Shown: positions 24,679 to 34,346, counted from the first letter of the stretch. The stretch: 50,097 bases of DNA from an uncultured Nitrosospira sp. (GCA_900696515.1 CAADGK010000064.1:77055-127151), one strand, 5' to 3'. Program-made: numbers and translations. Notes: a model not told the origin generated them from the letters alone.

Positions 24679-26025
24679 TTACCGCGCGCGCAAGAGCTGG
24701 GCGAGTTGCCGACGCCCTCCCGCACCGGTCATTGCCTTTGCCAACTTCTTTGCAGACAGAAATTGCTTGATCAGCCGATTCACGTCCTGCACCGTCGTAC
24801 CGCTCCCTCGCGCAATCCTCTTTTTCCGGTTTCCATTGATGATCGTATGATCGCGGCGCTCTTTCGCGGTCATCGAATCGATCACAGCGACCACGCGACT
24901 GATCTCTCGTTCCGGCTTATCACCTTCCATTGCCTGCTTGATTTTTTGTCCACCAGGAAGCATGCCCAAAATCTGCTCGAACGAGCCCATGCGATTCATC
25001 TGTCCCAGCTGGGTTCGAAAATCTTCCAACGTGAAAGTATTGCTGGTGAGCCGCTTCTGAGCTTCCTCCGCCTGTTCACGCGTAATGCTTTCCTGTGCTT
25101 TTTCAATGAGCGACAGCACATCTCCCATACCGAGAATACGAGAAGCCATCCGGTCCGGATGAAACGGTTCAAGCGCATCAAGTTTTTCCCCGACGCCCAA
25201 AAACTTGATCGGCTTTCCCGTTGCGGCGCGGATCGACAACACTGCCCCTCCGCGCGCATCCCCCTCAACCTTGGTCAGAATCACGCCCGTAAGCCCGACT
25301 TGCCGGTCAAACTGTCCGGCCATGGTGACCGCGTCTTGGCCAGTCATCGCATCGGCGACTAATAGCACCTCCTGAGGCGACACCGCGGCCTTCACCGCAG
25401 TCAATTCTCCCATCAGCTCATCGTCGATGTGCAAACGACCGCCGGTATCCAGGATGACCAAATCAAAGCCCTGCTCCCTGCCTCGGTCCACGCCGGCACT
25501 ACAGATCCGAACCACATCGACTTGCGAAGCTTGAGTCTGATCAACGCGATGTACCTCGACTCCAAGATCTCGCCCCAACGCACTCAACTGCTCTCCTGCG
25601 GCAGGACGACGAGGATCGGCCGCAACCAGCAGCACTCGTTTGCCTTGGCTTTTAAAAAGACGGGCAAGCTTTCCACTGACCGTCGTCTTACCTGCCCCCT
25701 GTAGTCCAACCAGCATGACGATGGTCGGCGGCATGGAGTTGAGGGAAAGACCGACCCGATCTTGCCCCATCATCGCCCGGAGCTCATCCCAGACGACCTT
25801 GACAACCTGATGCCCTGGGGTCAAACTCTGCAGGACTTCTTGTCCGATCGCCTTGGCACGAACACGATCGATAAACTCTTTGACAATCTTAAAGTTGACG
25901 TCCGCTTCAAGGAGCGCAAATCGTACTTCCTTGAGCGCTTCTGTAATATTTTGCTCAGTGAGCACACCCTGCCCACGAAGCTTCTTCAGAACCTTTTCAA
26001 ACTTCTCGCTCAGCGCATCAAGCAT
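24679..26025 (-). CDS. ffh: Signal recognition particle GTPase
   Basis: Ffh binds signal peptides on the ribosome and delivers inner-membrane proteins to FtsY. ATG 26025 gives 448 residues, the usual length. The N domain begins LDALSEKFEKVLKKLRGQG. The G domain holds GLQGAGKTT (G1), DTGGRLHIDD (G3), TKVEGDARGG (G4) and GVGEKLDALEPF. The methionine-rich M domain (about residues 315-448) contains MGSFEQILGMLPGG and the RNA-binding RIARGSGTTVQDVNRLI. It is the first gene of the ffh-rpsP-rimM-trmD-rplS-rnhB-yraN run, with a promoter candidate about 85 bases upstream. Confidence 0.96.
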   Translation of the reverse strand: MLDALSEKFEKVLKKLRGQGVLTEQNITEALKEVRFALLEADVNFKIVKEFIDRVRAKAIGQEVLQSLTPGHQVVKVVWDELRAMMGQDRVGLSLNSMPPTIVMLVGLQGAGKTTVSGKLARLFKSQGKRVLLVAADPRRPAAGEQLSALGRDLGVEVHRVDQTQASQVDVVRICSAGVDRGREQGFDLVILDTGGRLHIDDELMGELTAVKAAVSPQEVLLVADAMTGQDAVTMAGQFDRQVGLTGVILTKVEGDARGGAVLSIRAATGKPIKFLGVGEKLDALEPFHPDRMASRILGMGDVLSLIEKAQESITREQAEEAQKRLTSNTFTLEDFRTQLGQMNRMGSFEQILGMLPGGQKIKQAMEGDKPEREISRVVAVIDSMTAKERRDHTIINGNRKKRIARGSGTTVQDVNRLIKQFLSAKKLAKAMTGAGGRRQLAQLLRAR

Positions 26026-26113
26026 GACACCGTCCGCCACACAGAAAAAGGCCACCGAGGCCTTGCACCAGACCTCCGATCGCCTCGAAAATCCTAGCTA
26101 AAGAGCATCGGAA

Positions 26114-26142
26114 AGTGTATAGGACCACAGAAAGCAAGTCAA
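26114..26142 (-). promoter_or_regulatory. Promoter candidate for the ffh operon
   Basis: Minus-strand TTGACT (26137-26142), a 17-base spacer and TACACT (26114-26119). Transcripts would start near 26107 with a leader of about 80 bases before the ffh ATG. It is back to back with the promoter of the DUF4321 gene. Confidence 0.45.
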
Positions 26143-26166
26143 GGTCGACGCAAGTCAGTAGTTTTA

Positions 26167-26195
26167 TTGACATGCTGAAACCCTTCAGATATGGT
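26167..26195 (+). promoter_or_regulatory. Promoter of the DUF4321 gene
   Basis: A consensus TTGACA (26167-26172), a 17-base spacer and TATGGT (26190-26195). The start point would be near 26202, leaving a leader of about 58 bases to the GTG at 26261. Confidence 0.6.
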
Positions 26196-26260
26196 GCCCC
26201 TGTGAGACCAATAAACCTCACAACTTATGGACGGGGAAGCCGTCAGCGAGGAGAGGCTGC

Positions 26261-26521
26261 GTGCGAAAGTCGCCCTGGGTTCTGATTGTTTTCGTGATCA
26301 TCGGAGGTCTACTGGGCGGGATCCTCGGCGAAATTCTCCATGTGATGGCGCCTCAGGGCACCATACAAAATATTTTTTCTACGAATTTTATGCCCGGCAT
26401 TAATCCGCCCCTGACCGTAGATCTGGTATTGATCAAACTCGTATTGGGGTTCAGCCTGAAAATCAATATTCTGAGCATTCTCGGTATGTTTGTCGGCATC
26501 TATCTCTACAAGCACGTCTAA
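26261..26521 (+). CDS. DUF4321 family small membrane protein
   Basis: An 86-residue protein that matches the DUF4321 pattern. A first membrane segment (about residues 6-26) has the Gly-rich GGLLGGILGEIL, then a short extracytoplasmic loop containing FMPGINPP. LTVDLVLIKLVLGFSLKIN follows, and a last membrane segment ends in YLYKHV. The start is GTG behind GAGGAGAGG. The family is known from Firmicutes and Nitrospirae-like bacteria; its function is unknown. It has its own promoter and no partner downstream within 500 bases. Confidence 0.75.
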   Translation: MRKSPWVLIVFVIIGGLLGGILGEILHVMAPQGTIQNIFSTNFMPGINPPLTVDLVLIKLVLGFSLKINILSILGMFVGIYLYKHV

Positions 26522-27034
26522 TAGGTAATACAAGAACCTACCAGCTTCGTTTTCAACTCTCCCTGCGGATGACCGCATTAGAGAGACGTTCTACGATATA
26601 TACCTAGCTCACCTTTGATTTCGGGCAGGTCCAATTAAAGTAGGGTATTGGGCAAACGCGCTCTCCAATCGATGATGACTCTACGGACTGCTGATCAAAA
26701 CCCTGAATTCCTCAGACTGCCTCTCTGAAACGAGCCCCTCAAACGAAGCCTGGCAATGCACCACCTCACAGTTTCACTTATTTCAAATTTGCAAGCGCAA
26801 CAGTGTATCTCGGGATACATGGACAGGTAAGATACCTGACACTTCTCACCATGCCGCACAAAGCGTCTTCTGGCAAAATCTCCCATAAAAACATCCGACA
26901 CCTGCTGGAGCTTCACTCCCGGACTTGAAGAATATGCGACTAGGATGTGTTGCCACACAACGATTGACAGAGGCTAAACTTTTCAAAGACATATTTCAAT
27001 CGATGTTCATGCTACAACCCAATAGGCACGATAG
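26522..27034. other. AT-rich intergenic stretch with two short dyads
   Basis: About 510 bases, visibly more AT-rich than the surroundings. An 87-codon frame on the minus strand (26695-26958) has no family resemblance or ribosome site and is not called. Two neighbouring dyads stand out: TGTATC-TCGG-GATACA (26804-26819) and AGGTA-AGA-TACCT (26825-26837). A TTGACA at about 26965 could be the -35 box of the acyltransferase gene, but no good -10 follows at the right distance. Confidence 0.4.
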
Positions 27035-28213
27035 ATGTTAGATCGTTTTTTCCTATTAGGTAGCCGCTCCATTCCATGGCTGGATGGCGTGAGAGGTTTG
27101 GCCATCATACTTGTCGTCATTCGGCATACATTTGATCGCCCCTACCATCAATTGGTCGGCGAAAAAATACTTGCCAACGATGCGCTTTGGCTAAAACTTT
27201 TGGCGGGATTCGGATGGTGTGGTGTAACACTTTTCTTTATCCTCAGCGGATTTCTTGTGGGTGGCACAATCGTCCTTGAAGTCCACTCCGGCACATTTCG
27301 CTGGCGAGAGTTTGCGCTTAAGCGCTTCATCCGCGTCTATATACCAGCAATGATATTCCTGACACTAATGGCAACTGCCAGTCATCGAGAAATACTCTCC
27401 ACAATCAGCCTGCACAATTACTTGCTTATGGCCAACTATACCCGGGATATATGGCTGAGTCATTACTGGTCTCTTGCAGTCGAGGAGCATTTTTACATAC
27501 TCCTTCCGATTTCCGGAATACTTCTGACGCAGATACTTCGACAGCATTCCTTGGTCTCCTTAAGCCGAGGAATTCTCATAATTGCATTGAGCTTCTCCCT
27601 GCTCCGCCTTATTGCGGCTCAAACCAATCTGGTTATTGACCCTGATGACTACTATCGCCTGTCACACTGGCAATTTGATTATTTCGCCCTCGGCATTGCA
27701 TTGCGTTTATTCCACGAACATCAGAAAACAATGGGCATCTCAAAGACAATTACACCAAGCTTTGCAGCGAACATCCTCACGATCTGCACATTTTTCTCCA
27801 TCATGATTGTGTTTTCATGGTTTGCCTCCAATGTTGAGGGGAACAATGTACTGAACCAAACTGCAAATGGGGGCGCAAGTGGCATCCTATATCTTCTCAA
27901 CATCATCATGTTTGGAGCGATGTTTTTCGCTATGATGATGGGCGCAATGGTTAACTTGTTCGCTTTACGATGGCTACGCATTGTGGCGGCCATCTCATTC
28001 TCAACCTATATTGTTCATGTCCTTGTTTTAGAGAACACACCGTTCTTGTATCAACCGCTCTCAAAAATCAATGACCCCACGATCGAGTTGTTGTTCGCAC
28101 TAGCGATCGGCCTGGGAACATCCTTGGCTGCAGGCTTGTTATTTTTTGTCCTGGTAGAGCGCCCTGCATTACTCCTGCGTAATCGGTTGCTGCAATGGGC
28201 GAAGGTGAGCTAA
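27035..28213 (+). CDS. Acyltransferase family 3 (OafA/YrhL-type)
   Basis: A 392-residue polytopic membrane protein of the acyltransferase-3 family, which transfers acetyl or other acyl groups to sugars of surface polysaccharides. Hallmarks: DGVRGLAIILVVIRHTFD near residues 20-37 with the catalytic His, an FFILSGFLVGG membrane block, KRFIRVYIPA, and HYWSLAVEEHFYILLP. About ten hydrophobic segments are visible. There is no SGNH domain. The gene is richer in A and T than its neighbours and stands alone, without polysaccharide genes nearby, which suggests acquisition by transfer. The acceptor cannot be told. Confidence 0.85.
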   Translation: MLDRFFLLGSRSIPWLDGVRGLAIILVVIRHTFDRPYHQLVGEKILANDALWLKLLAGFGWCGVTLFFILSGFLVGGTIVLEVHSGTFRWREFALKRFIRVYIPAMIFLTLMATASHREILSTISLHNYLLMANYTRDIWLSHYWSLAVEEHFYILLPISGILLTQILRQHSLVSLSRGILIIALSFSLLRLIAAQTNLVIDPDDYYRLSHWQFDYFALGIALRLFHEHQKTMGISKTITPSFAANILTICTFFSIMIVFSWFASNVEGNNVLNQTANGGASGILYLLNIIMFGAMFFAMMMGAMVNLFALRWLRIVAAISFSTYIVHVLVLENTPFLYQPLSKINDPTIELLFALAIGLGTSLAAGLLFFVLVERPALLLRNRLLQWAKVS

Positions 28214-28335
28214 TACGAAGTTATCCTCGATAGTGCCTGGATCATACGCACATCGATTCAGCTGGATCGACAGGCAATAGTCGAAACTATCCGTCACCAA
28301 GGCCAGGGATATGCCGAACATCTTCAAGCTATGCG

Positions 28336-30354
28336 CTAATTATTGACCTGGCCTTGAGGCCCATTTTCTTGCTCGGCGTTTAGGCGGATCGAGCGAATCC
28401 GATTCCGCAACTCTGCTGCTCGTTCGAAGGCTAGTTCCTTTGCCGCCGCTTTCATCTCGATCTCCAGTCGTTGGATAAGTCGATCAGTTGACTCTGCACT
28501 TCCATACTCGGCATCGGACTCCGCCGCAAGCGGCAGTTGAATGTAATCAAGGTCCGCCACCGCGTACTCAAGTGATGGGATCCCTTTCGTAATACCAACC
28601 GGCGTAATGCCATGGACGCGGTTGTGCTCGGCCTGAATCCCACGACGACGATTCGTCTCGTCAATGGCCAGTTTCATCGACTCCGTCACGCCATCTCCAT
28701 AAAAAATCACCCGCCCTTCGAGATTGCGTGCCGCCCGGCCGGCCGTTTGGATCAATGCGCGATATGAACGCAGGTATCCCTCCTTATCCGCATCCAGAAT
28801 GGCGACGAGACTCACCTCCGGAAGGTCGAGTCCCTCTCGGAGTAAATTGATTCCGACTAAGACATCGAACGTTCCGCACCGAAGATCACGAATGATCTCA
28901 GCTCGTTCAAGCGTTTTGATATCGGAATGGAGGTAGCGAACCTTAATTCCCAAATCGTGGTAATACTCCGTCAAATCCTCCGCCATCCGCTTTGTCAGGG
29001 TTGTTACCAACACTCGTCCCCGCTTGGCGACCTCAGCACGAACCTGCCCCAGGAGGTGATCGACTTGCCCTTTCGCCGGTACGACATCAATGTGCGGATC
29101 CATCAGCCCCGTCGGCCGGACGATCTGTTCCACCACATCATGACCTGCATGTTCGAGTTCATAGGTGCCGGGAGTGGCCGACACATAGACCACCTGATTG
29201 AGACACTGTTCGAATTCCATAAACTTTAGCGGTCGATTATCAACCGCCGACGGGAGTCGGAATCCATATTCCACGAGCGTCCGTTTTCGAGAAAAGTCTC
29301 CCTCATACATGCCCCCGACTTGCGGGATGGTCGCGTGCGACTCATCAACAATCAGCAGAAAATCCTTCGGAAAGTAATCCAACAACGTGGGGGGTGCCTG
29401 GCCAGGATTTCTTCCACTGAGATGACGAGAATAGTTTTCAATCCCGTGGCAATAACCCATGGCTCGGATCATCTCGAGGTCAAACTTCGTGCGCTGTTCA
29501 ATCCGTTGAGCCTCCAACAACCGTCCGGATCGCCTGAAATAGTCGACACGCTCGTCGAGTTCCTCCTCAATACCGGTAATGGCCCGCTCATAGCGGTCAG
29601 GGGCAATGAGATAGTGTGTATTCGGGTAGATCGCAACCTTGGGCAGCTTTCCCAAGGACTTCCCGGTGAGCGGGTCAATTTCATGAATCGCATCCACCGT
29701 ATCCCCGAAAAGTTCGATCCGCACGGATTTCGCTTCCGACGAGGCCGGGAAAATTTCAATCACATCTCCGCGTGCCCGAAAGGTTCCGCGATGAAAATCC
29801 ATGTCGTTGCGCTCGTATTGGATTTCCACCAGCTTCGACAAAAGTTTTTCTCGCCTCGTTTCAAGACCGACCTCCAGATAAATCAGCATGTCATGGTAGA
29901 CCTCCGGCGACCCCAGCCCATAAATACAGGAGACGGAGGAAACGATCAGGACATCATTTCGTTGTAACAACTCGGTCGTCGCGGAGTGACGCATCTGATC
30001 GATGGCATCATTGATGGAAGAATCCTTGGCAATGTACGTATCGCTCTGCGGAATATAGGCTTCCGGCTGATAGTAATCGTAGTAACTCACGAAATACTCG
30101 ACGGCGTTGTGAGGAAAAAACTGTTTGAATTCCTGATAGAGTTGCCCGGCCAGAGTTTTGTTGTGCACGAGCACCAGCGTCGGCTTCTGGACACGTTCGA
30201 CAAGATTGGCCATCGTAAAGGTTTTGCCTGACCCGGTGACTCCCAACAGAACCTGATGTCTCTTCCCCGATTGCACCCCGGTAGTCAGCTGCTCGATGGC
30301 GGCAGGCTGATCACCGCATGGCTTGAAAGGAGCCTCAAGTTTAAAGGACGGCAC
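28336..30354 (-). CDS. uvrB: Excinuclease ABC subunit B
   Basis: UvrB is the helicase-like damage-verifying subunit of nucleotide excision repair. The 672-residue protein has Walker A GVTGSGKT (about residues 38-45), the beta-hairpin region [18 protein letters not shown], Walker [10 protein letters not shown] and helicase motifs [11 protein letters not shown] and QTAGRAARN. The C-terminal UVR motif ([20 protein letters not shown]) contacts UvrC. The GTG start at 30354 has GGGAGG five bases upstream. Its partner uvrA-type gene is at 38.3 kb on the other strand. The last codons take part in a 10-base inverted repeat with the downstream gap. Confidence 0.96.
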   Translation of the reverse strand: MPSFKLEAPFKPCGDQPAAIEQLTTGVQSGKRHQVLLGVTGSGKTFTMANLVERVQKPTLVLVHNKTLAGQLYQEFKQFFPHNAVEYFVSYYDYYQPEAYIPQSDTYIAKDSSINDAIDQMRHSATTELLQRNDVLIVSSVSCIYGLGSPEVYHDMLIYLEVGLETRREKLLSKLVEIQYERNDMDFHRGTFRARGDVIEIFPASSEAKSVRIELFGDTVDAIHEIDPLTGKSLGKLPKVAIYPNTHYLIAPDRYERAITGIEEELDERVDYFRRSGRLLEAQRIEQRTKFDLEMIRAMGYCHGIENYSRHLSGRNPGQAPPTLLDYFPKDFLLIVDESHATIPQVGGMYEGDFSRKRTLVEYGFRLPSAVDNRPLKFMEFEQCLNQVVYVSATPGTYELEHAGHDVVEQIVRPTGLMDPHIDVVPAKGQVDHLLGQVRAEVAKRGRVLVTTLTKRMAEDLTEYYHDLGIKVRYLHSDIKTLERAEIIRDLRCGTFDVLVGINLLREGLDLPEVSLVAILDADKEGYLRSYRALIQTAGRAARNLEGRVIFYGDGVTESMKLAIDETNRRRGIQAEHNRVHGITPVGITKGIPSLEYAVADLDYIQLPLAAESDAEYGSAESTDRLIQRLEIEMKAAAKELAFERAAELRNRIRSIRLNAEQENGPQGQVNN

Positions 30355-30420
30355 GATAACCTCCCGTGGTGCGGCCGAACAAATACCCGATCAGCACGAC
30401 GGTCCTCGCATAACAGCACG

Positions 30421-30457
30421 TAAAAGCAAAAAGGGCTGCCGGAGTCTCCGGCAGCCC
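30421..30457 (-). terminator. Rho-independent terminator of the RRM gene
   Basis: A perfect 12-base-pair stem GGGCTGCCGGAG/CTCCGGCAGCCC (30433-30457) with a one-base loop is followed on the minus strand by TTTTTGCTTTTA. It lies 27 bases after the stop of the RNA-binding protein gene and before uvrB. Confidence 0.9.
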
Positions 30458-30483
30458 TCATCGACAACGAAACAGATCTCGGT

Positions 30484-30783
30484 TTAACCGCGACCGCCGC
30501 CAAACCCGCCGCGGCCGCCGCCACCGGAACGCGGCTCTTGGGGACGCGCTTCATTCACCGTCAAGGTGCGTCCGCCGAGTTGCGTGCCGTTCAATGCCGC
30601 AACCGCCGCCTGCGCTTCGGCGTCGGTCGACATTTCCACAAATCCAAACCCACGAGATTGCCCGGTAAACTTGTCCGTGATGATCCGGGCTGAGGCCACG
30701 GACCCATGCGCCGCAAACAAATCACTCAGTTGTTGCTCGGTCGTTGCATATGGCAATCCACCGACATAAATCTTCGCACCCAT
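30484..30783 (-). CDS. Glycine-rich RNA-binding protein (RRM)
   Basis: A 99-residue protein made of one RNA recognition motif and a short Gly/Arg tail. RNP2 is KIYVGGLPY (about residues 4-12) and RNP1 is RGFGFVEM (about 46-53), so RNA binding is well supported. The tail (GGGGRGGFGGGRG) resembles that of cyanobacterial and other bacterial cold-inducible Rbp proteins. ATG 30783 lies behind AAAGGAGGAG. It has its own terminator, so it is a single-gene unit. The family is often cold-induced; the long leader of unknown extent upstream could serve that, which is inference. Confidence 0.93.
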   Translation of the reverse strand: MGAKIYVGGLPYATTEQQLSDLFAAHGSVASARIITDKFTGQSRGFGFVEMSTDAEAQAAVAALNGTQLGGRTLTVNEARPQEPRSGGGGRGGFGGGRG

Positions 30784-31047
30784 CAGGCTCCTCCTTTGAC
30801 ACAATGATGTTGTCTTGGACTCGAGAAAGCAACGAGGAAGGAATGGGCCGAAGACGTCAACACAACGGCGGCTTAGCTCTGGCTTCCGATCAGATTCCCG
30901 GACTGGCCCAATACAACATCTACTCAGGCCTCATCATTTTCTTCGACAAGCTTGCGCAGGCCTTTCACAAGCTGGCGGCCTGATCGTACCTCAGATGCGA
31001 AGAGAAAGGCAAGTTTAAGATCAACTCGGGTCACCAGGATCCTCGCA

Positions 31048-31833
31048 TTAGTACGCCGGCGGCGGAGAAATCGGCCGGTGCGAAAACAGTGGAACCGCAT
31101 GGAAACTATCAAACAGCATGGCCGTCTTGTCTGATATGGCGAAACCGACCTGCCCCAAGCCCAACGTTTGGTCCTCTACCGACAGCGCCAATGTTCCATC
31201 TACAAACACCTCAATAAAGTCTTTGCTGATGATCGTATTGCGCTGCACTCTGAGGGTATGCCAGTCAATCGGTTTCAGGTTGACGGTTGCTTGTCCCAGG
31301 ATCGTTGCGACACCGTTGGAAAGACGAATGAATCGAACGTGCTGGATGGCGGGATCCACGATTGCAGCATAAAAATTCTTCCTATCACGTGCTCCAACCA
31401 CCACTCCGCCTGAGCCCCCGGTCCCCGGAGGGGCGTGCAATCGAACACTCACATCCGGATATTCATACTGCATCCCCTCAGCCAGCAATACTTGATAGCA
31501 GAGCTGTCGACAAGTCGACAACGCGGCCACGACATGGGGAGGTGAGGGAGCAGTGGGATGATGTTGTACCACCCATTCGGCAAGCGATTCTTCACTGGAT
31601 ACTGCTCTGATAAAACCATGAGGCTGCTCTCCAAGAGGCTCTTGATCGAATAGCCACTGCTGAAAAAGCCCCCCCTTCGCCTGTTGCTTCAGATTGGCGG
31701 CTTTTTCCTCCTGCGTTTCGCGTGGAACAGCGTAGGTCCGAGTAGGCTCGAGCAGGAAGACTGTCCCGGCCACCAACCACACAACCAGCGTTGCCAAACC
31801 CGGGCTTCCGACCTGTGACGAGTGAATGACCAT
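31048..31833 (-). CDS. Exported protein with a concanavalin-like (LamG/DUF1080-type) domain
   Basis: A 261-residue protein with an N-terminal signal or anchor segment (about residues 12-28). The first third is helical and polar. The C-terminal two thirds look like a beta-sandwich of the laminin-G/3-keto-disaccharide-hydrolase type. Supporting blocks are YPDVSVRLHAPPG, GVVVGARDRKNFYAAIVDP, HTLRVQRNT and VFVDGTLALSVEDQTLGLG. I see no clear catalytic residues, so binding to a sugar or surface is as likely as catalysis. ATG 31833 is preceded by GAGG. It follows a small gene at 31854-32108 and probably shares its message. Confidence 0.65.
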   Translation of the reverse strand: MVIHSSQVGSPGLATLVVWLVAGTVFLLEPTRTYAVPRETQEEKAANLKQQAKGGLFQQWLFDQEPLGEQPHGFIRAVSSEESLAEWVVQHHPTAPSPPHVVAALSTCRQLCYQVLLAEGMQYEYPDVSVRLHAPPGTGGSGGVVVGARDRKNFYAAIVDPAIQHVRFIRLSNGVATILGQATVNLKPIDWHTLRVQRNTIISKDFIEVFVDGTLALSVEDQTLGLGQVGFAISDKTAMLFDSFHAVPLFSHRPISPPPAY

Positions 31834-31853
31834 TATCCTCAACACCTCACGCC

Positions 31854-32108
31854 CTACTTGGAGCTCCCCGGTTTCTTGATTTGAAGAATATCGCGCTGCA
31901 ACCGGTCCCGCTCAGCAAGAATCCTTTGTCGACGCTTCCACCGATCCCATGTCCACCAACGCAGTTTCTCCCGGAACGTCACCATCGGGGTCGCGGCACT
32001 CCCCCCTGGAGCCTGCTGAAAAGAATAGCCTTCGTGGGTATCACGCTCTTGAAAAAACCGTCGGTACAAGTGATCGTACAATCCTTTTCCCTGCTCACTC
32101 CCCGCCAT
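31854..32108 (-). CDS. Small basic protein, unknown function
   Basis: An 84-residue soluble protein with ATG 32108 behind GGAGATCC. It is rich in Arg, Lys and aromatic residues, with a WWTWDRWKRRQRILAERDRL helix in the second half. No family is recognised and no membrane segment is visible. The next gene (31833) begins 21 bases downstream, so the two probably form a unit. The basic tryptophan-rich helix could bind nucleic acid or a membrane surface; this is a guess. Confidence 0.5.
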   Translation of the reverse strand: MAGSEQGKGLYDHLYRRFFQERDTHEGYSFQQAPGGSAATPMVTFREKLRWWTWDRWKRRQRILAERDRLQRDILQIKKPGSSK

Positions 32109-32259
32109 CCTGGATCTCCATCTTCTCCACTTCGACAGCCATCAAACCAGCCGATTGAATTGAATAGTACCTGGGCTTGGTGCGGCTCTGCAACAAGCTT
32201 CCCCGCGTGCTATGATCCATCGATATTCCACGGATGCTCACAGTGACCCGGATATCCTC

Positions 32260-33852
32260 ATGAATACCATCACCCCCTGCCCGGGTGTGTCGTTCGAGAA
32301 GCTGATGATCTGCATTGCCATCACCGCCTTGCTACAAGCTCAGGTTACCCTCGCACAGGCCCCTGAGACGGTTTTCCAGGCTGCCATAGAGTCACTCTCC
32401 CCGGAACGGATATTGGCCGATATCCGAACACTCAGCGCCCCCACATTCAATGGACGGCAAACCGGTACGAAGGATGACCTCCTCTCAGCGCAATGGATCG
32501 CGGAAGAGTTTCGCCAAGCTGGCTTGCATCAACCACATATATCTACTGGGTCCCTACAGTCCTCTCCGCTTAGCAGGAAACATGGAGAGACACTCGGCGC
32601 CATGTCGACCCTCGTCACTGCGCCGGTCATGGCTCCCGATCCTCATTTGCGCGTCGGTACCGCATCCACGGTAACGACCAAACAAATCGGCACAGAGTAC
32701 TTCCCGATTTTTGACTCCCCATCCGCCGACATCCAAGCCCCCATCGTCTTTGTCGGCTACGGCCTCGTTGATCAGGCCCAGGGCATCGACGATTATGCTG
32801 GCGTTGAAGTAAACAACTGCATCGTGCTGTTTCTGCGCGGCAAGCCGGAACATTACCCCCGTCCCGTCAGCCATGCCGATAAGGTTCGATGGGCGCGAGA
32901 ACGCGGTGCACTCGGCTACCTCACGGCCACCGGCCCAATACTCAACCTCTATGAGGCCCGCCGTGGCGTCACCGGTCAACCGAGTGCCTTCTATGGGCAG
33001 ATACCTCCCGACCAGGCCATCCCCGGTGCCTGGGTCAGTACAGCCGTCGCTCAAGACCTCATGGCAGGGTCACGCCATGATTCCAATCGCCTCCGAACCC
33101 TTCAGGAACAATTGAACAACGCTCCATCACCTCAAGCCACACGAACTGATCATTACGCGTCATTACAGTGGGACACGACGATGGAGGAAGGCATCTTGGT
33201 TAATGTGGTGGGGATGATCCCGGGCACTGGAACAGAGACCGTCATCATCGGCGCCCATCGTGACCATTTTGGCCGCCCAGGCGGCGTGCTCTTTCCCGGT
33301 GCGGATGACAATGCCTCCGGGACCGCAGTTATCTTGGAAGTCGCGCGCGCGTTGTCCAAGATTGATCGGCGACCCACCAGAACGCTCCTCTTCATATCCT
33401 TTAGCGGTGAGGAACGAGATATGCTGGGATCGTATTTCTATACATCACAGCCGCTCGTACCGCTGAATTCCACCAAAGCTATGATCAATATCGACCATGC
33501 CGGAGTTGGCAATGGACGGCTCACCGTCGGTGTCACAGGAATTGAGAAGGAGATTGCTGTGGAGTCAGGGAAGGCCGCAGGGGTCAACGAGAAATTGGAT
33601 CTCTATGGATTTTTCCCTGGTGGTGATCATGTCCCCTTTAAAGAAGCCGGTGTCCCGACCATCACTGTTGTGAGCGGCGGCATCCATCCGCATTTTCATC
33701 AGCCAGCCGACACCGCTGATACCATCGATCCTCAGATCCTCAAAACTGCAGCCCGATCCGTCTTGGCCTTGACGTGGCAACTGGCCTATGGACCGACAAA
33801 TACCGGAGGCGAGTCCACGACCACCGCTCCCTTACCCCAACACACGAAGTGA
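32260..33852 (+). CDS. Exported M28 family metallopeptidase with PA domain
   Basis: A zinc aminopeptidase-type enzyme of family M28, 530 residues from ATG 32260; an in-frame ATG at 32212 would bury the signal peptide. The signal peptide ends near VTLAQA. A protease-associated (PA) insert of about 150 residues (IVFVGYGLVDQAQGIDDYAG) splits the catalytic domain. Zinc and catalytic residues: His and Asp in GAHRDHFG, Asp in GADDNASG, Glu-Glu in SGEERDMLG, Asp in NIDHAG, and the last His in GDHVPFKEAG. It should act in the periplasm or outside, releasing N-terminal amino acids. The Arg in AHRDH replaces the usual Tyr or Ser. Confidence 0.88.
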   Translation: MNTITPCPGVSFEKLMICIAITALLQAQVTLAQAPETVFQAAIESLSPERILADIRTLSAPTFNGRQTGTKDDLLSAQWIAEEFRQAGLHQPHISTGSLQSSPLSRKHGETLGAMSTLVTAPVMAPDPHLRVGTASTVTTKQIGTEYFPIFDSPSADIQAPIVFVGYGLVDQAQGIDDYAGVEVNNCIVLFLRGKPEHYPRPVSHADKVRWARERGALGYLTATGPILNLYEARRGVTGQPSAFYGQIPPDQAIPGAWVSTAVAQDLMAGSRHDSNRLRTLQEQLNNAPSPQATRTDHYASLQWDTTMEEGILVNVVGMIPGTGTETVIIGAHRDHFGRPGGVLFPGADDNASGTAVILEVARALSKIDRRPTRTLLFISFSGEERDMLGSYFYTSQPLVPLNSTKAMINIDHAGVGNGRLTVGVTGIEKEIAVESGKAAGVNEKLDLYGFFPGGDHVPFKEAGVPTITVVSGGIHPHFHQPADTADTIDPQILKTAARSVLALTWQLAYGPTNTGGESTTTAPLPQHTK

Positions 33853-33899
33853 GGCACCGCATACTTATCGACGCGCAGAGCGGCAACCGATGGCCTGGC

Positions 33900-34346
33900 T
33901 CAATAGGGTAATGGTTCGAGCAACCCTGACTCAATCGGCGGCAATAAATCCGTCTGGCGCGGTGGAGAAGGCAGAACGGTTGGACTCCCAACCTGATTTG
34001 CACCCTGGATAAGTCCGATGGATAGTTGTGGACCAAAGGTCATCACGGCGCCACTCCATGCTTGGCCAGTCGTCGGATTCCGAAAGTTGTAAGTTTGCAC
34101 ATTCGATCCCGGCGCGTAGAGAAACCCCTGAGTTCCTTGATTGTCGAGATACAAACTCCCTCCAGGAAGCTTCAACAACGGTGAAACCCCGCCGGCGAAC
34201 GACCGCACCCCCGAGGCACTTTGGGCCCAGGCTTCCACATCCGCGGAGAGAATTACGGCGATGACCAGACACAGGAACCCGCCTGTTGAACTGATCCAAT
34301 GACTGCCAGCGCCTGTATGTCGAACCGGGTGTGTTTGAATAGCCAT
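33900..34346 (-). CDS. Exported protein of unknown function
   Basis: A 148-residue protein with a signal peptide (about residues 20-42, ending EAWAQ). The mature part is rich in Gly, Pro, Ser and Asn: GVRSFAGGVSPLL, GGSLYLDNQGTQGFLYAPG, then a proline-rich end. No family is recognised. The start is uncertain: ATG 34346 keeps the signal peptide near the N-terminus, and ATG 34358 is close to a TATAAA on the same strand. It converges with the M28 peptidase gene and diverges from the TolC-type gene; the start lies inside that gene's promoter region. Confidence 0.5.
   Translation of the reverse strand: MAIQTHPVRHTGAGSHWISSTGGFLCLVIAVILSADVEAWAQSASGVRSFAGGVSPLLKLPGGSLYLDNQGTQGFLYAPGSNVQTYNFRNPTTGQAWSGAVMTFGPQLSIGLIQGANQVGSPTVLPSPPRQTDLLPPIESGLLEPLPY

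Noticed and set aside
26695-26958. 87-codon minus-strand frame before the acyltransferase
   Set aside because: No ribosome site and no family; it contains the two dyads noted above. I keep the stretch as non-coding.
30744-30983. Plus-strand frame opposite the RRM leader
   Set aside because: It begins inside the antisense of the RRM gene and has no ribosome site; the leader of the RRM gene explains the region better.
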